This document shows positions 34,713-50,361 of a stretch of 64,000 nucleotides of DNA, piece after piece. The notes under the pieces were generated by a model. That model was given only the letters and a program-made list of their open reading frames with translations. It was not told the DNA's origin and made no database searches. Made by a program: the position numbers and the translations under genes. Within the stretch, counting starts at the first letter, position 1, and each line of letters opens with the position of its first letter. This DNA is from Oryzias latipes (taxonomy: Eukaryota > Chordata > Actinopteri > Beloniformes > Adrianichthyidae): positions 18,049,354 through 18,113,353 of the forward strand of contig NC_019876.2 in NCBI RefSeq assembly GCF_002234675.1. Reading direction: 5' to 3'.

Positions 34713-36167
34713 TCAAACCTTTTTCTTATTTTCCATCTTTGTTATTATGTTTATGTATTGCCTGTACTTTATGTTGCCCAGCACCTGCTTGTGTTGCTCA
34801 TCATTCATCCAGGAAGGCTTTTGTTTTTTAACGTAATAGCGCATATCACCGAACCACTGAACCAAACTGGAGCGACTGAGGCCGGTCTCCTTGGTCAGGT
34901 GATAGTACAGCTCGCTGGTTGGATACTGGCAGTTTGAGAACGCCTTCTTCAGCGTGGATAACTGAATACAAGTCTTTCTTCTGCCAACAGTCTGAGAAGG
35001 ATGTGGAACTTTGTCACGCTGCTGTCTGGGGAAAGTGGTCTGATCGTCCGAAACGGGACTGTTGCTACCTTTTATGAGCTCCTTTAGTTTTCCTATGTCA
35101 GTGACTAAAATGTCATTTTCTATCTCTTCTTTCAGCTCAGTTTTCCCGTCTTTGCTTTCATCAAAGCTGCTGTTTGCAGGGTTTGTCATAGCAGGGTAAA
35201 GAGTGTCACTTGTCTCTAGTGGGTCTGTGTTGTCAGTTTGTGTAAAAACGTTAAAGAGTTCAGTTTGAAACTGAAGGGAAGGTCGGGAGGTGGCACCCAG
35301 TGGGTCATCAAGCAGAGGAGGGCTCTTGTTGGCAGGCTTTTTCCGGTCTTTTTCCGGTCTTTCTCTTGTTCTATTTAACTTTTTGGTTTGAATTGTACCA
35401 TCAAGCACAGAGTCTTGCAGTGTGCTCTCACCTGTGTTGGATTTAAACATCTGAGGTGTTGTTTTCTCAGCTGTACCTTCAATGGTTTGCTTCTTTTTCT
35501 TCCTGTCAACAACAGACTTTTTCTTTCTTATTTTGGTTTTATTTTCCTTTAACTTTCCCTTCTTCTCATTTCTTAATGGTTGCGCCTGCTCTGGGTTTTG
35601 CTTCATCTCCTCACAAGTTCCATTTGGTCCCAATCTTCCCGATCTGTCTTCTACATTCTGCTCCTTTGTGGAATCTGTGGCCTTTCCTTTTCCTTGATTT
35701 TTTATGCTGTCTTCATTTCTCCCTATTTTCTCTCTGTTTTGTAATTCCTCATTTCCATCATCTCCGTGTCTGGCACTAATCTTTCCGTAGACTTCACGGA
35801 TGTCTTCATAGTCCCAGCTGATCCCATACTCCAGTCTTTTTGCCATGAACCACACCTTCACCTGGTCTGGGTGCAGGGAGCAGCGTTGAGCCAGAGTGAC
35901 AGTCTGTTCAGCTGTCAGATAAGGAAAGCAGTCAAAGGCCTTCTCCAGCTCAGGTTGGTCTTTCTCCTGTAGCTCAACCTGGTCTGAGGTCACCCATATC
36001 ACCTTCTTGGTCTCAGCGACCAAAGGCAAACACAGTGGACGGCTGAGATTTGTTCTGTGTGTCAGCGGAGCATTTTCACCGGAACTGGACAGAGTTGGAG
36101 TCTCGCCAATTTCAACGGGGGTCCTCTCTGGAGCCCTGGGGACTATTCTATTTGAAAGCTGTCTCAT
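34713..36167 (-). CDS. homez: HOMEZ, homeobox and leucine zipper protein
   Basis: HOMEZ is a nuclear protein with divergent homeodomains and presumably a transcription regulator. The whole coding region, 484 residues, lies in one exon. An acceptor (tgttttgcag) 19 nt upstream of the ATG shows that at least one 5' noncoding exon precedes it; a donor near 37170 is a candidate. The start MRQLSNRIVP was chosen because codons further upstream lie in the intron. A first homeodomain spans about 75-135 (LTAEQTVTLAQRCSLHPDQV, KVWFMAKRLEYGISW). A basic, low-complexity middle region follows. A second homeodomain spans about 400-460 (LKKAFSNCQYPTSELYYHLT, SSLVQWFGDMRYYVKK). Human HOMEZ (about 550 residues) continues with a third homeodomain-like segment and a long acidic tail. 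Here the protein stops about 35 residues after the second and ends in basic KMENKKKV. Confidence 0.88.
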   Translation of the reverse strand: MRQLSNRIVPRAPERTPVEIGETPTLSSSGENAPLTHRTNLSRPLCLPLVAETKKVIWVTSDQVELQEKDQPELEKAFDCFPYLTAEQTVTLAQRCSLHPDQVKVWFMAKRLEYGISWDYEDIREVYGKISARHGDDGNEELQNREKIGRNEDSIKNQGKGKATDSTKEQNVEDRSGRLGPNGTCEEMKQNPEQAQPLRNEKKGKLKENKTKIRKKKSVVDRKKKKQTIEGTAEKTTPQMFKSNTGESTLQDSVLDGTIQTKKLNRTRERPEKDRKKPANKSPPLLDDPLGATSRPSLQFQTELFNVFTQTDNTDPLETSDTLYPAMTNPANSSFDESKDGKTELKEEIENDILVTDIGKLKELIKGSNSPVSDDQTTFPRQQRDKVPHPSQTVGRRKTCIQLSTLKKAFSNCQYPTSELYYHLTKETGLSRSSLVQWFGDMRYYVKKQKPSWMNDEQHKQVLGNIKYRQYINIITKMENKKKV

Positions 36168-38065
36168 CTTCGCTTGGAAATGACTTCTGCAAAACACAAT
36201 AAACATAAACAATAGGGATGCCTAATAGTATGCGGTTGTTATTGGTATCTCCTGATATTTATATAGACATTTATCAAACCAACCATTAAAAAAAAAGATA
36301 TTAGGGACCCTAAAACCAACCTAAGAGTCAACTATAGTGATATCTTTTTTTCTAAACATTTTTCAAACAAATTATCTGAAGGAGTTACACTTAAGAAAAT
36401 CTTCAAAAAAAGGACATATCTATCCACTTAAACATATTCTTTTCTTCAGGCAAAAAAACAGACATGAATAGAAATGAATATTGATTAACTGGTGCATTCA
36501 TTGAACAACTTTACATATTTCATGGCTATAGTAACATTTTCTTGATGTTTAAGCTAAAAAATCATTTAGGCTATAGACATGAGCTCTACACATGCTGTTA
36601 AGCCTATCATAAAAAAATCCCATGACTGTTTTAAAAAGCATTTATTAATAATTTTTAAAGTGTGACTACTATTTAGAAAGGCAGCACGAAAAATGCTCAG
36701 TTTTTATTTTACGGACACTCGTTTTTCATTCAAATTCCATAAACACCGCTACCTGTGTTTTATAGGTTATTATGATAATTTTGAAAAACGTTGATTTAAT
36801 GATTAAACGAGCTCAATGAATATGTGGAGCTTTTCCTTTGGGGGCTTGAATCAAAGTCGTTTGCTATAGTTATCTAATATCTATAGCCAGATTGTGTGTG
36901 TGTGTGTGTGTGCGTGTGGGTGTGTGTGTGTGGGGGTGTGTGTGTGTGTGTATGTCCGTGTGTGTAAGTCCTTCACACTTAAAAACAACCACTTAACTTA
37001 ATTTCGCATTAGCATAATGCTAAAGGAAACTAACTAGCTCAGTACGCATTTTAAAATAGCTTTGCGAATTTTTTTCTTTTTCTTCTCCCATTTAACTAAA
37101 AAACCATCACTCTTCGAGTTTTTCTTCGGAAAGAAATTACAAAAAAGCAAAAACTAAAGAATATTTACCTAGGTTTGAATAAACGTCTTAATGTGGCGTC
37201 TGCCTTCTGAGTCCACGTAGTAATTTTATTGTGAAATTAAGTAAATATTATTAATTAAATCATGTAGTCTTGAAATTATAACCAATATCTTATGAATTGG
37301 TTAAAATATTATTATAAAAATTAACTATTTAACTCTTGTTGTACTTTTAAGTTAAAATACAAATAAGGTATAAAGTTACTTCCTTTTATTGTTAATATTA
37401 TCCCTCTAGGACCCTGTTGTTATTATTTGACTTCTGAAATAATGAAAGTGTCTTTTTTCTTTCTTCCTTTTTTTTTGGGAAATGATAAATTATATTTAGA
37501 AACATTGCTGAAATGAGCATGTCCCCAATGACCAAACCTACTTTTTCATTGATCTTTTACAATCACCAAAATAAAAGTACCAATGATGTGTGATCCTCCC
37601 CTTTTTATTAATAATGGTTTAGTCCAGCTTCTGAAGCACCCAGGAACTGACATCACTGAATATTTTCCCACTCACAATTGCATTATTTCCTACCCATATT
37701 TAATTGTTTCTTTTGTCAAATTGACACCGTCAAGCTCGACCTTTCTGTTGCATGCAAAAATTATATTTACTGTGGTTTAGGGAAAATAAACAATTGTCTT
37801 GGAAAAATATATTGATTACTTGTTTTCCTCGTGCCATATGATGCTACATATTCTAGCTAATGTAGACATGAGGCTGCTTTTAGTTAAAATATTCACAACT
37901 TTCAACCCTGGAACAAAAAAAGAACACTGTTTCGGGGTTGAATCATTGTTCACGGCTGAAGGTTGGACTTAGAGTTAAAATTATTTAGAATCAAATAAAA
38001 TATACTTATAATTACTTGTATTGCACACTGGACAGGTGATAACCAAGGAACTGGAACCAGTTGTA
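36168..38065. other. homez upstream region with (TG)n microsatellite
   Basis: The region holds the presumed homez 5' intron and promoter (around 37080-37240, where a donor gtaaatattc lies near 37165). Nothing coding is recognisable. A (TG)n tract with interruptions runs from 36893 to 36966. From 37240 to 38065 the DNA is AT-rich and unremarkable. Confidence 0.5.
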
Positions 38066-39794
38066 CAGTGAGGCAAATAAATATATGTATACCCTACCCT
38101 GTGATTTTGCAAGCTCTCCAACATGGAATTCATGTAGGGGTTTATCAATTTCGAAAATCTTAGGTGCTTGTCCATTGTGTGAGACATAGTCTAAAAGTAA
38201 TCTGGGAATCATATCAGTCTGTCATTCAAAATTCTGACCATCAAAGACCTATTAGTCCGCCTTTAAAGTCCACCTCCACTCTGCTAATTATCCTATATTA
38301 AAAGCACCTGTTTGAGGTTGTTGGCAGCATAGAAACACATGTTCACCCCATATAATCAGTAAGACTCTGACTACTAACATGGCCAAGACCAAAGAGCTAT
38401 CCAAAGACACCAGAGGCAAAATAGTAGACTTACACAGGGCTGTAAAGGGCTACGGGACAATTTCCAAGCAGCTTGGTGAAAAAGATCCACTGTTGGAGCA
38501 ATTATTAGAAAATGAATGAAGCTTAACATGAATGTCAATCTCCCACAGCCTGGGGCTCCATTCAAGACCCCACCTTGTGAGGTCTCAATGATCTCAAGAA
38601 AGGTGAGGAAACAGCCCAGAACTATACAGGAGGAGCTGGTCAATAATACCTGGACTAATAAGTCATGGTTTGTAATCATGCATGGTATGGAAGGTTCCTC
38701 TGCTCAAACCACCACACACCCGTCTAAAGTTTGCCAATGACCATTTGGATGATCCAGAAAAGTCATGGGAGAAAGTCATGTGGTCAGACGAGACCAAATA
38801 GAACTTTTTGGTCTTAAGTTTACTCACTGTGTTTGAAGAAAAAATAATGATGAGTACCATCCCAAGAACACCATCCCTACTGTGAAGCATAGAGGTGGTA
38901 GCATCATGTTATGGAGGTGTTTTTCCGCACATGGGACAGGACAACTTTACTGTATTAAGGAAAGGATGATTGTAATGCGAGATTTAAAGGAGCAACCTCC
39001 TTCCCTCAGTTAGAACATTGAAGATGGGTCGTGGTTGTGTTGATTAAAACTGTGATTTAATGCAGTTTGATCCCCACATTGAGTTTGACCTAATGTGCTT
39101 GACTAATGAAGAAGTTATGCTTTGTGTGCAAAAAACCTTCAACACGCCCTTCTAAGAAGAGGAGCATATTTTTTCTAAATGGAACTTCCCATCAACCCAG
39201 TATTGACCTTGCCTTGCAACAGCCCAAACTAAAAATTACACGTGTACTAACACCATATAAGAGTATAAACCTTAGACTAACCCAACCCATGTAGCTTTTT
39301 TTTTTTTTTTTTTTTTTTTTGGGCTATACAAATAAATTGAATTGAATCCTGAACTAAATAACAGGAGGTGAGCAGCCAGAAGCACTTTAGAGTAGGGTGG
39401 ACTTCTGTCACTGCTCTCCTTGCGAGAAGTCCTACTCGGCTCTTGTCTCTGTTTGCTAATACTGTCTTGTGTTTTCAGAAATAACTTTGAAACTGATCTA
39501 GAGAAGTTCTGTGTGGAGGAGTAGGCCAAAATCACTCCTGCAGTGTGTGGAAACCTGGTGAAAAACTACAGGAAACGTTTGACCTGGGTAATTGCAAACA
39601 AAGGCTAATGTACAATATATGAGCATTGTTTTTTTCAGGTGTTCAAATAATTATTTGATGCAGAAGCATATAAAGACATTATTAAAAAAAATCATGCAAT
39701 GTGATTTCCAGATTACTTTTTAGATCACCTAAGATGGGTTAAGGGGGAGAACTTGCAAAATCACAGGGTGTTCAAATACTTACTTGCCTCACTG
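38066..39794 (+). mobile_element. Tc1-like transposon, decayed and interrupted (1.73 kb)
   Basis: Inverted ends CAGTGAGGCAAATAAATA and its counterpart ...cttacttgcctcactg are flanked by TA on both sides. The transposase frame starts at 38379 ([20 protein letters not shown], an N-terminal Tc1 helix-turn-helix). It can be followed in pieces to the [20 protein letters not shown] block around 38890-38945. Several frame changes separate these blocks. Downstream of about 38990 the match is lost: foreign sequence with a T-run (39296-39320) and a tail tatacaaataaattgaattg lies there before the right end resumes. The copy is dead. Confidence 0.82.
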
Positions 39795-40549
39795 TAAATG
39801 TCCTCTAAAGCTTTTACTTTCATTTTAGAGGTCAAAAGGAGAAAACATTGGCTTTTTTTGTTTCAGGTCAAGAAATCACTCCACAACTTAACATTTGATT
39901 TGATTTTTTTTATTTGAAATGGTGAATTTCAAGCAATCAAATAAGAATAATACAGAAAAACATTACAATCATCAGTTATACATTCATGCAATGACGTATC
40001 AAACTTAGGATAATTAGACATAAAATTAAATATTGCTTGAAAGGGAGTGGAAGGAAGTGAACTTATATGTGTTTGAGATATCTGGATTGTTATTATTGAT
40101 TAGATCTTTTGCACAGTTTCTGTCAAAGATCTGGATTGATTTATTATTGATTAGATATTTTGCACAGTTTTTGTAAAAGACAAAGCATACATTATAGAAT
40201 TAAAACAGTGAATCACTGTTCTACGGTGCCTAGACCAAATACTAGACAAAAATAATTAGCAAAGATTCAGTGTCCCAGTCACACAATCACAAAACCTGAA
40301 CATTATATTCAAAATGAGAAAACATAAATGTGTCTTCAAAGGAATGCATTGCAGCGATAGAAAATAGAGGTTTAGAGTTCAGACATTCTCATGATGACAA
40401 GAAATTTGGAAAAATTATTTTTTATGTTCCAACATGATTTAAGCACACAAGCCTGCAATTTATCCTACATGTTTTTATGATATTTTTCAGTATAGTCAAA
40501 TATAAACAGCATAACATCAAACAGTTAGGTTGGTAGTCTCTGAAGAATA

Positions 40550-42037
40550 TCAGTCAATTAGCTCACAAAGCGCTTCTGTAACAAATGGACCATTTGAGTT
40601 TCTTCCACAGTTATAACAATGTGACTGCGCAAAAGATGTGTTTCCAGAGCAAGACTGTGACTGAGGGTTTTTCTTCCCTATATGTACAAATGGAGTTAGA
40701 TCCCAGATGATGTGTTCCATCCTGATTGTGATGATTTCTTTTCTCTGGAAACTTCCAGTTCTGTTGTAGAAGGACAAAGTGGAGCTTGTAAAGTTCCAGA
40801 AGACCTCCAATATTTCAGGTTGCATTTTTTCTTCTCCATCTTCTTCCTCATTTGTAATTAGTTGAGAAGAAACCCTTCGTTTTTTTTCTGTTTCACTCAC
40901 ATCAGGGTTTTTCATTCCAAAGCCTCCTGAACCAGAAGATGCTTTGCAACACTCATACAACGTTGTGACTGAGCTGAGACGGCTGTCTTCACACCTCAGT
41001 GCATGAACTGGCCCATCCTTGAAGTTTTGTGGAGACTTTTTATCACACAGTCCCACCATCCAGTCTGTGTCCTCAGTGAGAGCAACATTCCACCTTTGTA
41101 AGTTAGGAGTTGACTTGGAGCTTTTGATTAGAAGAGTTGTGGAGCACTCTCCCAGCCCGCTGGTGTAAAACACTGTTCTCTTGTCTTTGGACAGTGAAAT
41201 GTTAAACTGACAAGTCAGTGGTTCAAAGAACAGGTCTGGACTGGTGATGACATTGGTTTGATGATGTTCCGGGTCAATCAGAGTCAGCAATGATCCCAGG
41301 AAGTCATTTGCGTCATTCACTATTTTTTCTCCATTCTGCGTTATCTCTTTCACCAGTTTGTCTCGATGGTCTCCAGGCTCCAGTCCTTTCCTCAGGTCCA
41401 CAGCTTTGGCCTTCTCCACATCCTGATGAACCTGAGGATACATCTGCAGGAACCTGAAGGTGTCCTTCTCGCTCTGAGCGGACTGTATGCTGCTCTTGCT
41501 GGTTCTGATGGACACCATCCGAGCAGACACTGAGCTTTGGACACTGGTCAGAGAAACATCTCGCAGGTTGTTGACAGCTTCAACGAGACGCACAGCACAC
41601 ATGCTCGGCTCTTCTCTTTTTACCTTCTCCCACTTTTCTAAGCTCGTATTGTCCTCCTCAGTTTTTGACTGTAAGGCCTGATGCTCAGTCGTGAGCTTCT
41701 CCATCAACTCTTTGTGTGCTGTGGAGAACGTCTTCATATTGTGCAGACGGTGTTGGTCCTCTATGGCACACGACACGCACACACAAACCATGTCATCCAA
41801 GCAGAAGTACTCCAGGAGTTTGCCGTGTTGAGGACATTTAGTGGCAGCGCCTAAAGCCGTGGGTTCAGTCAGGGGATGAGTCTGCAGTAACACCGGTGTG
41901 GTCAGATGAGCCTGCAGGTGCTGCACGCACATGGAAATCTCACATTTTAAGCACATCTTCTTTGCTGGTTTCCTGTCCTCTTCAGGGCACATCTCACAGA
42001 AAACAACCTCCAAGTCCTTTTGCATTTTGTCTGCCAT
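40550..42037 (-). CDS. TRIM-like protein with two B-boxes, coiled coil and B30.2/SPRY, no RING
   Basis: The open frame is 495 residues in a single exon. A B-box 1-like zinc site (CEMCPEEDRKPAKKMCLKCE) lies at about 14-45, and a B-box 2 (CPQHGKLLEYFCLDDMVCVC, ending DQHRLH) at about 68-108. A coiled coil of about 110-240 follows, then a SPRY region from about 275 to the end, with VFWNFTSSTLSFYN near 420. Such proteins are usually cytosolic, and many fish paralogues act in innate immunity or ubiquitination; without a RING this one may be regulatory. The start is the first ATG of the frame, and a search upstream to 42330 found no RING. The gene interrupts an otherwise conserved block and has no human counterpart at this place as far as I recall. 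I cannot name the paralogue. AATAAA on minus near 39909-39914 could end it. Confidence 0.75.
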   Translation of the reverse strand: MADKMQKDLEVVFCEMCPEEDRKPAKKMCLKCEISMCVQHLQAHLTTPVLLQTHPLTEPTALGAATKCPQHGKLLEYFCLDDMVCVCVSCAIEDQHRLHNMKTFSTAHKELMEKLTTEHQALQSKTEEDNTSLEKWEKVKREEPSMCAVRLVEAVNNLRDVSLTSVQSSVSARMVSIRTSKSSIQSAQSEKDTFRFLQMYPQVHQDVEKAKAVDLRKGLEPGDHRDKLVKEITQNGEKIVNDANDFLGSLLTLIDPEHHQTNVITSPDLFFEPLTCQFNISLSKDKRTVFYTSGLGECSTTLLIKSSKSTPNLQRWNVALTEDTDWMVGLCDKKSPQNFKDGPVHALRCEDSRLSSVTTLYECCKASSGSGGFGMKNPDVSETEKKRRVSSQLITNEEEDGEEKMQPEILEVFWNFTSSTLSFYNRTGSFQRKEIITIRMEHIIWDLTPFVHIGKKNPQSQSCSGNTSFAQSHCYNCGRNSNGPFVTEALCELID

Positions 42038-42499
42038 CTTTTGTTTTAGAAGCAGGAAGTCCTGGTTTGAGACGCTGTAATGTCAATTATTCTGTCAGCA
42101 AGGCAGTCCTCCCAGAGCGTTTTGTCAGAAAACAATATAGAAAAAAAATCTGTAATCCAGAATATACCTTCTTTTGCTCTCTGGCAATTTCCACAGACCA
42201 GTGTCTTCCAAAGCAGCACACCACAGTTTCTATTCTTGGGAATCATCTCCTTTATAATAGAAGTGGGTGGAGACAGTTTTACAACGGGACGTCTTTTTGC
42301 AGAAGGCAAATATTAACCAGAAACTGAATCATAAAGGGCATTATAACCTTGATAGAATAATGCTCTAAAGTAAAATAGTAGTTTCACAATGATAGTTTTA
42401 ACCAAATGAAAAAGATGTTGCTTATAATTACAAGCTTATGCATGATTACGCAATGGTTTTGTACTAACTTTCTTTAGTTTATTTATTTATTTATTTCTA

Positions 42500-43440
42500 A
42501 CTTGTCTTGTCTAACAGTTGGGCAAACAGATCAGAGCTGAAGGGCTCTTGTGTTGGACAGATTTTAATGTTACAATAGGGGATTATAAATCTTCTGACAC
42601 AAGAGGTGTGACCCTTTTGTATTTGAAGCTAAACTCTATTTCAAGAGTAATGGGATGTTAGAGGTGGGGGGGTATGGGTACAAACGAAAGGGGAAGAAAG
42701 AAAAAAATAAAAGGGGGAGAACGAGGCTAGCTAGAGGATGATTCAAAAGTAGAACTGGGTAGAATTACAAAAGAGGAAACAAGTTGCTGGAGGTTTATTG
42801 TCATTAGATGTTGGACAAAAGGGCGGGGGCTTGTCCACAGACACATTCAGAAATTATAAACATACCTGTTGGTTCCAGAAACCTTTACACACATACATGT
42901 CAACACATACACAATACAATTACAGCTCCCATGCAGATACTTATGCAAACAAACAAACAAACACATGTCAGGCGTATGTCATTCATAGTATGTGTTATGC
43001 ATACTATTTGTGCAAAGGTGTCCAGGTGAGTGTCTGTTTTCTACTGTGGTGGATGATGGAATGTTAGAAAAGGAAAGAAGGGGAATGCCCAGTCACCCCA
43101 TACCAAGACCTCCGCTGAAGGCGAAGCAGCAGTGGCACCAAGGGCCCCCCAGACATTTGTGCGGAAAAGCTGATCAAGGGAAACCACTCCCGGGACGACC
43201 CAATGTCACCCAAACCAGGGCCAGAGAGCAGGGGGACGCGGGGACCTGACGCGGGGACATGGAAAGCGCAAGCCTTGGCCCGGCCAGAGAACACTGTGCC
43301 CGAGGTCCAGGACAAGGCCCCATCGGCCGGAGAAGCCTATCAGCCCCAGACGAGCAACCCATCACCAACCCTTAGGTTCTGAGCATCCCCCAACCCCAGA
43401 CACAAATCGGGGCCCCCCAAGAGCCTTGCACTGACTTCCT
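42500..43440 (+). repeat. Dispersed repeat R2, copy 1, with GC-rich extension
   Basis: The part 42500-42890 matches 48590-48955 in the same orientation: gtgttggacagattt, ataaatcttctgacaca, gggatgttagaggtgggg, and catacctgttggttccag. Beyond it, 43070-43440 is much more GC-rich than its surroundings, with no long open frame. The class is unknown to me. Confidence 0.55.
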
Positions 43441-43908
43441 AAGTAGTTGCACCTAATATGAGTGAACTAGAGATAAATCTTCAGTCAAACCATTAATGTG
43501 ATTTTCTGATCAGATGTACAATACAACAACTTACAGAAATACATGTTACTATCGTTCATTTAATCTTTTCATAAAAGGTTGCGTGAGAAACGAAAGCCAG
43601 GACCTGGAAACCTCATGTCATGGTTTGACAGATCCCTGTCCCTCTGTCTCCCTCTCCTGACCGTTTTTGCTACCAGTGTCCTGCCCCTTTCTGCTTTATC
43701 CTGTTTTTGTTTACATAGGTGTTCAGGATTAGGGCAGGGGGTCCTGACACGCCTGCCACTCATCCCTCCCTCTGTACATAAGACCGGCCCCTCCACCTTG
43801 ATCTGTCTGCTTACCTTGTTGAGCCTGCAGGTGAGTTTTGCTGAACTCTGGCCTGTTACACAATTAGACTCTGGAATTCTTCCACCTGCTCTGATCTCGT
43901 GCCCTTAA

Positions 43909-44108
43909 CCCTTGTGCTATACTAAGCACTTTAACATTGGGAGTGGGGTCATCTAGACCCACTAGACAGTGCGCAGAACCTTTTTCTTCAATAATTTTTT
44001 ATCTTCACTGGTGTCCATGGATTACATGAAATTCTCTCCACCTTTATCCACCTTTATCATGGTAGGGAGAACACATTAATGGTCATCTTGACCCCATAGG
44101 ATAGCACT
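43909..44108. mobile_element. piggyBac-like MITE, copy 1 (decayed right end)
   Basis: It starts CCCTTGTGCTAT after TTAA and runs parallel to 57690-57893 for about 200 bp (shared cactttaacatt.ggagt, cccactagacagtgc, tcttcactggtgtccatgga). The right end stops at ggatagcac and lacks the final bases and TTAA. Confidence 0.72.
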
Positions 44109-46284
44109 GCCTGTCTTGGACTCACAATATTCCTTATTACAATAAATGTTGTATTCTCTTCTCTCATCATGGTATCTCCTTCCTTCTGGCATGACATTTG
44201 AACTCCTCCCATAAGTGCTTTGTTGTTGAAACATTTGTGTTCTTTTGGACACATTTTTACCTTCATAACATTTTTCTGGAAAATTAAAGTCTAGTCCAAT
44301 GCTGCAGTGGGTGTTTAGAGAGTTTAAAAAATGTGAACATTTAATTTAATTAGCAAAGGAAAAAGTGAATTTTGTTTTCATTTTTCCTGTCTTGAAACCG
44401 TAGCGTGTCAAAGGAGGGATTTTAGTCCAGGAAAATATTAAGGAATGTAAGGATAATAAAAGGTAATTCATTGAGGGATGTTTACAGGAGAAGACAGAAC
44501 TTAACCAAAATAGACAGGCGTGTAATGTGTGTGTCTGCATTTGGGAAAGGAAAATGCCCAGAGCAGTTGTCAGCCACTGTGGAAGTGTACTTTTAGAAGA
44601 CTTTCCACCTGTTATCCATCACGTTGTTCCAACAGAAGAAAAAAAAAATCAGATGGTCCTTTTGTCAGACGAGTTCTGTAAACTTTGCTAAATTATAAGC
44701 TGTAATTGAAAACACACTCTGCTATGAGAAAAATAAGTAAATTAATACAACTGCTTTAAATAGAAAAATGCAAATATGATGATACACAGTAAGAACAAAA
44801 ATTTAAACAACAGGTGTCAAGCAAAAAAATATTAATTTAACAAGTCAACGTATGGCAAACGTGTATAAACCTATGAGAACACTGCCACTGGGCAATCACC
44901 CTTTTTTTAAGCTTATTTCTAAAATGCTAACTGTAAATGACAAAACAGTTGCCAGGGCAGGTGGAAATTTTAGTTTTTTTTTGTCGACTACAAATCAATT
45001 GTATCCATGATTTGTATTTTTTAATAATATTTATTCCTTAATCACATGATTAAAATTGAGAAATTTACAATGAACATTTAATAGTGAACAAGATGTGACG
45101 TTTCATGTGAACCCTAATTTAATGCAGAAGTTTAATTTTTCTGTTTTTTCCAGACTGACATTTTGTTCGTTTTATTTCTGGTTTTCAAATCAGAATTTTA
45201 CAGTAATTTTGGGAAAAATGTATTAAGATGTATTTCTGTTCTATGGGAAGAAACAAAAAGTATCCCATTATAATAGAAATAACATTATAAATAGGCTTGT
45301 AGAAAGCAAGCCGATTGGTTGGTCCTCACATTCTGACCTGACCAAATCAGGCTCTCTTAGTTTAGACATCTGTGATTTTAACCGTTTGTCTTCATCTTCT
45401 GACAGTAAAACATTGCTGGTTCACAATGTAATGGTTTTGTTGTTTAAAAATAAATAAGTAAAGAATCAGAAAAATAATGAACTAAGAATGTGGAATGCTT
45501 TATTAACTGAAAGAGAAATGCATTTCATCCGTTACATTTGGCCACAGAAACCTTTATGTAAACATGGAACACAAACATGAATAGAGCTTGAAATGGTTTG
45601 TAAATTGAGCAGAAAAAGTGATACTGATGGGGAAAAAGGTCTTTTAAAGACAAGGATGACTGCACGACCTCAAAGGTTACTTTAGATAATAAAGATACTA
45701 AAGCTGTTGGAATGAAACTGTAACAACTTTGGTAACAATCTTTAGCAGCAAGGGCTTTAAAAGAAGAAGACATTCCAAATAATACCTTTGCTATAACATC
45801 TCAACATTAAATGTTCTCCTTCTGTGTTTCTCCTGCTCTCCATACACTAGAGTGCATTACTGTTGTCTTGAAACTACTATAGCAGACATGGAGCAACACT
45901 GGAATTGATTAAAAGCATTAAAGTGCCAAAAAAGGGGGAATGGGACAATTATATTTCTAAAAATATATATTTCTTTTTTCATTTATAACCACATTTGCAT
46001 ATATAATTAAAATAATTTAAACATTGTTTAAATATTCTTAAGTTAGGAACAAGGGTTGCATTTAAAGGTCTTGCATAAAAGCTTTTCAAATTTGAATTTA
46101 AAGCGTGACCCCTGGAGGTGCTCGGACTGTGTGCTGGAAATGCTTCGGATAAAGACATTTTTTAGGACCGATTTTAAAATTCATCAAACTCTTGCAGATC
46201 TTTTGTGTTACACAGGAATGAAAACAGCAAGTGGAAGTCATGCGGGCAGTGTTGCAGACTTTAACCCGAGGCATAACCGGGGGT
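44109..46284 (-). other. gmpr2: gmpr2 3' flank, presumed 3' UTR from 46284 to about 45480
   Basis: AATAAA on the minus strand (TTTATT at 45499-45504) suggests a 3' UTR of about 0.8 kb. From 44109 to 45480 the sequence is AT-rich intergenic DNA in which I see no gene, RNA or recognisable repeat. Confidence 0.4.

Positions 46285-50361
<4,077 letters not shown>

Noticed and set aside
36893-36966. (TG)n tract as a Z-DNA regulatory element
   Set aside because: It is an interrupted simple repeat of ordinary length in an AT-rich intron or promoter; nothing specific supports a function.
42046-42309. 87-codon frame upstream of the TRIM-like gene as a RING exon
   Set aside because: It lacks the C3HC4 spacing of a RING finger; it is more likely 5' untranslated or intron sequence.
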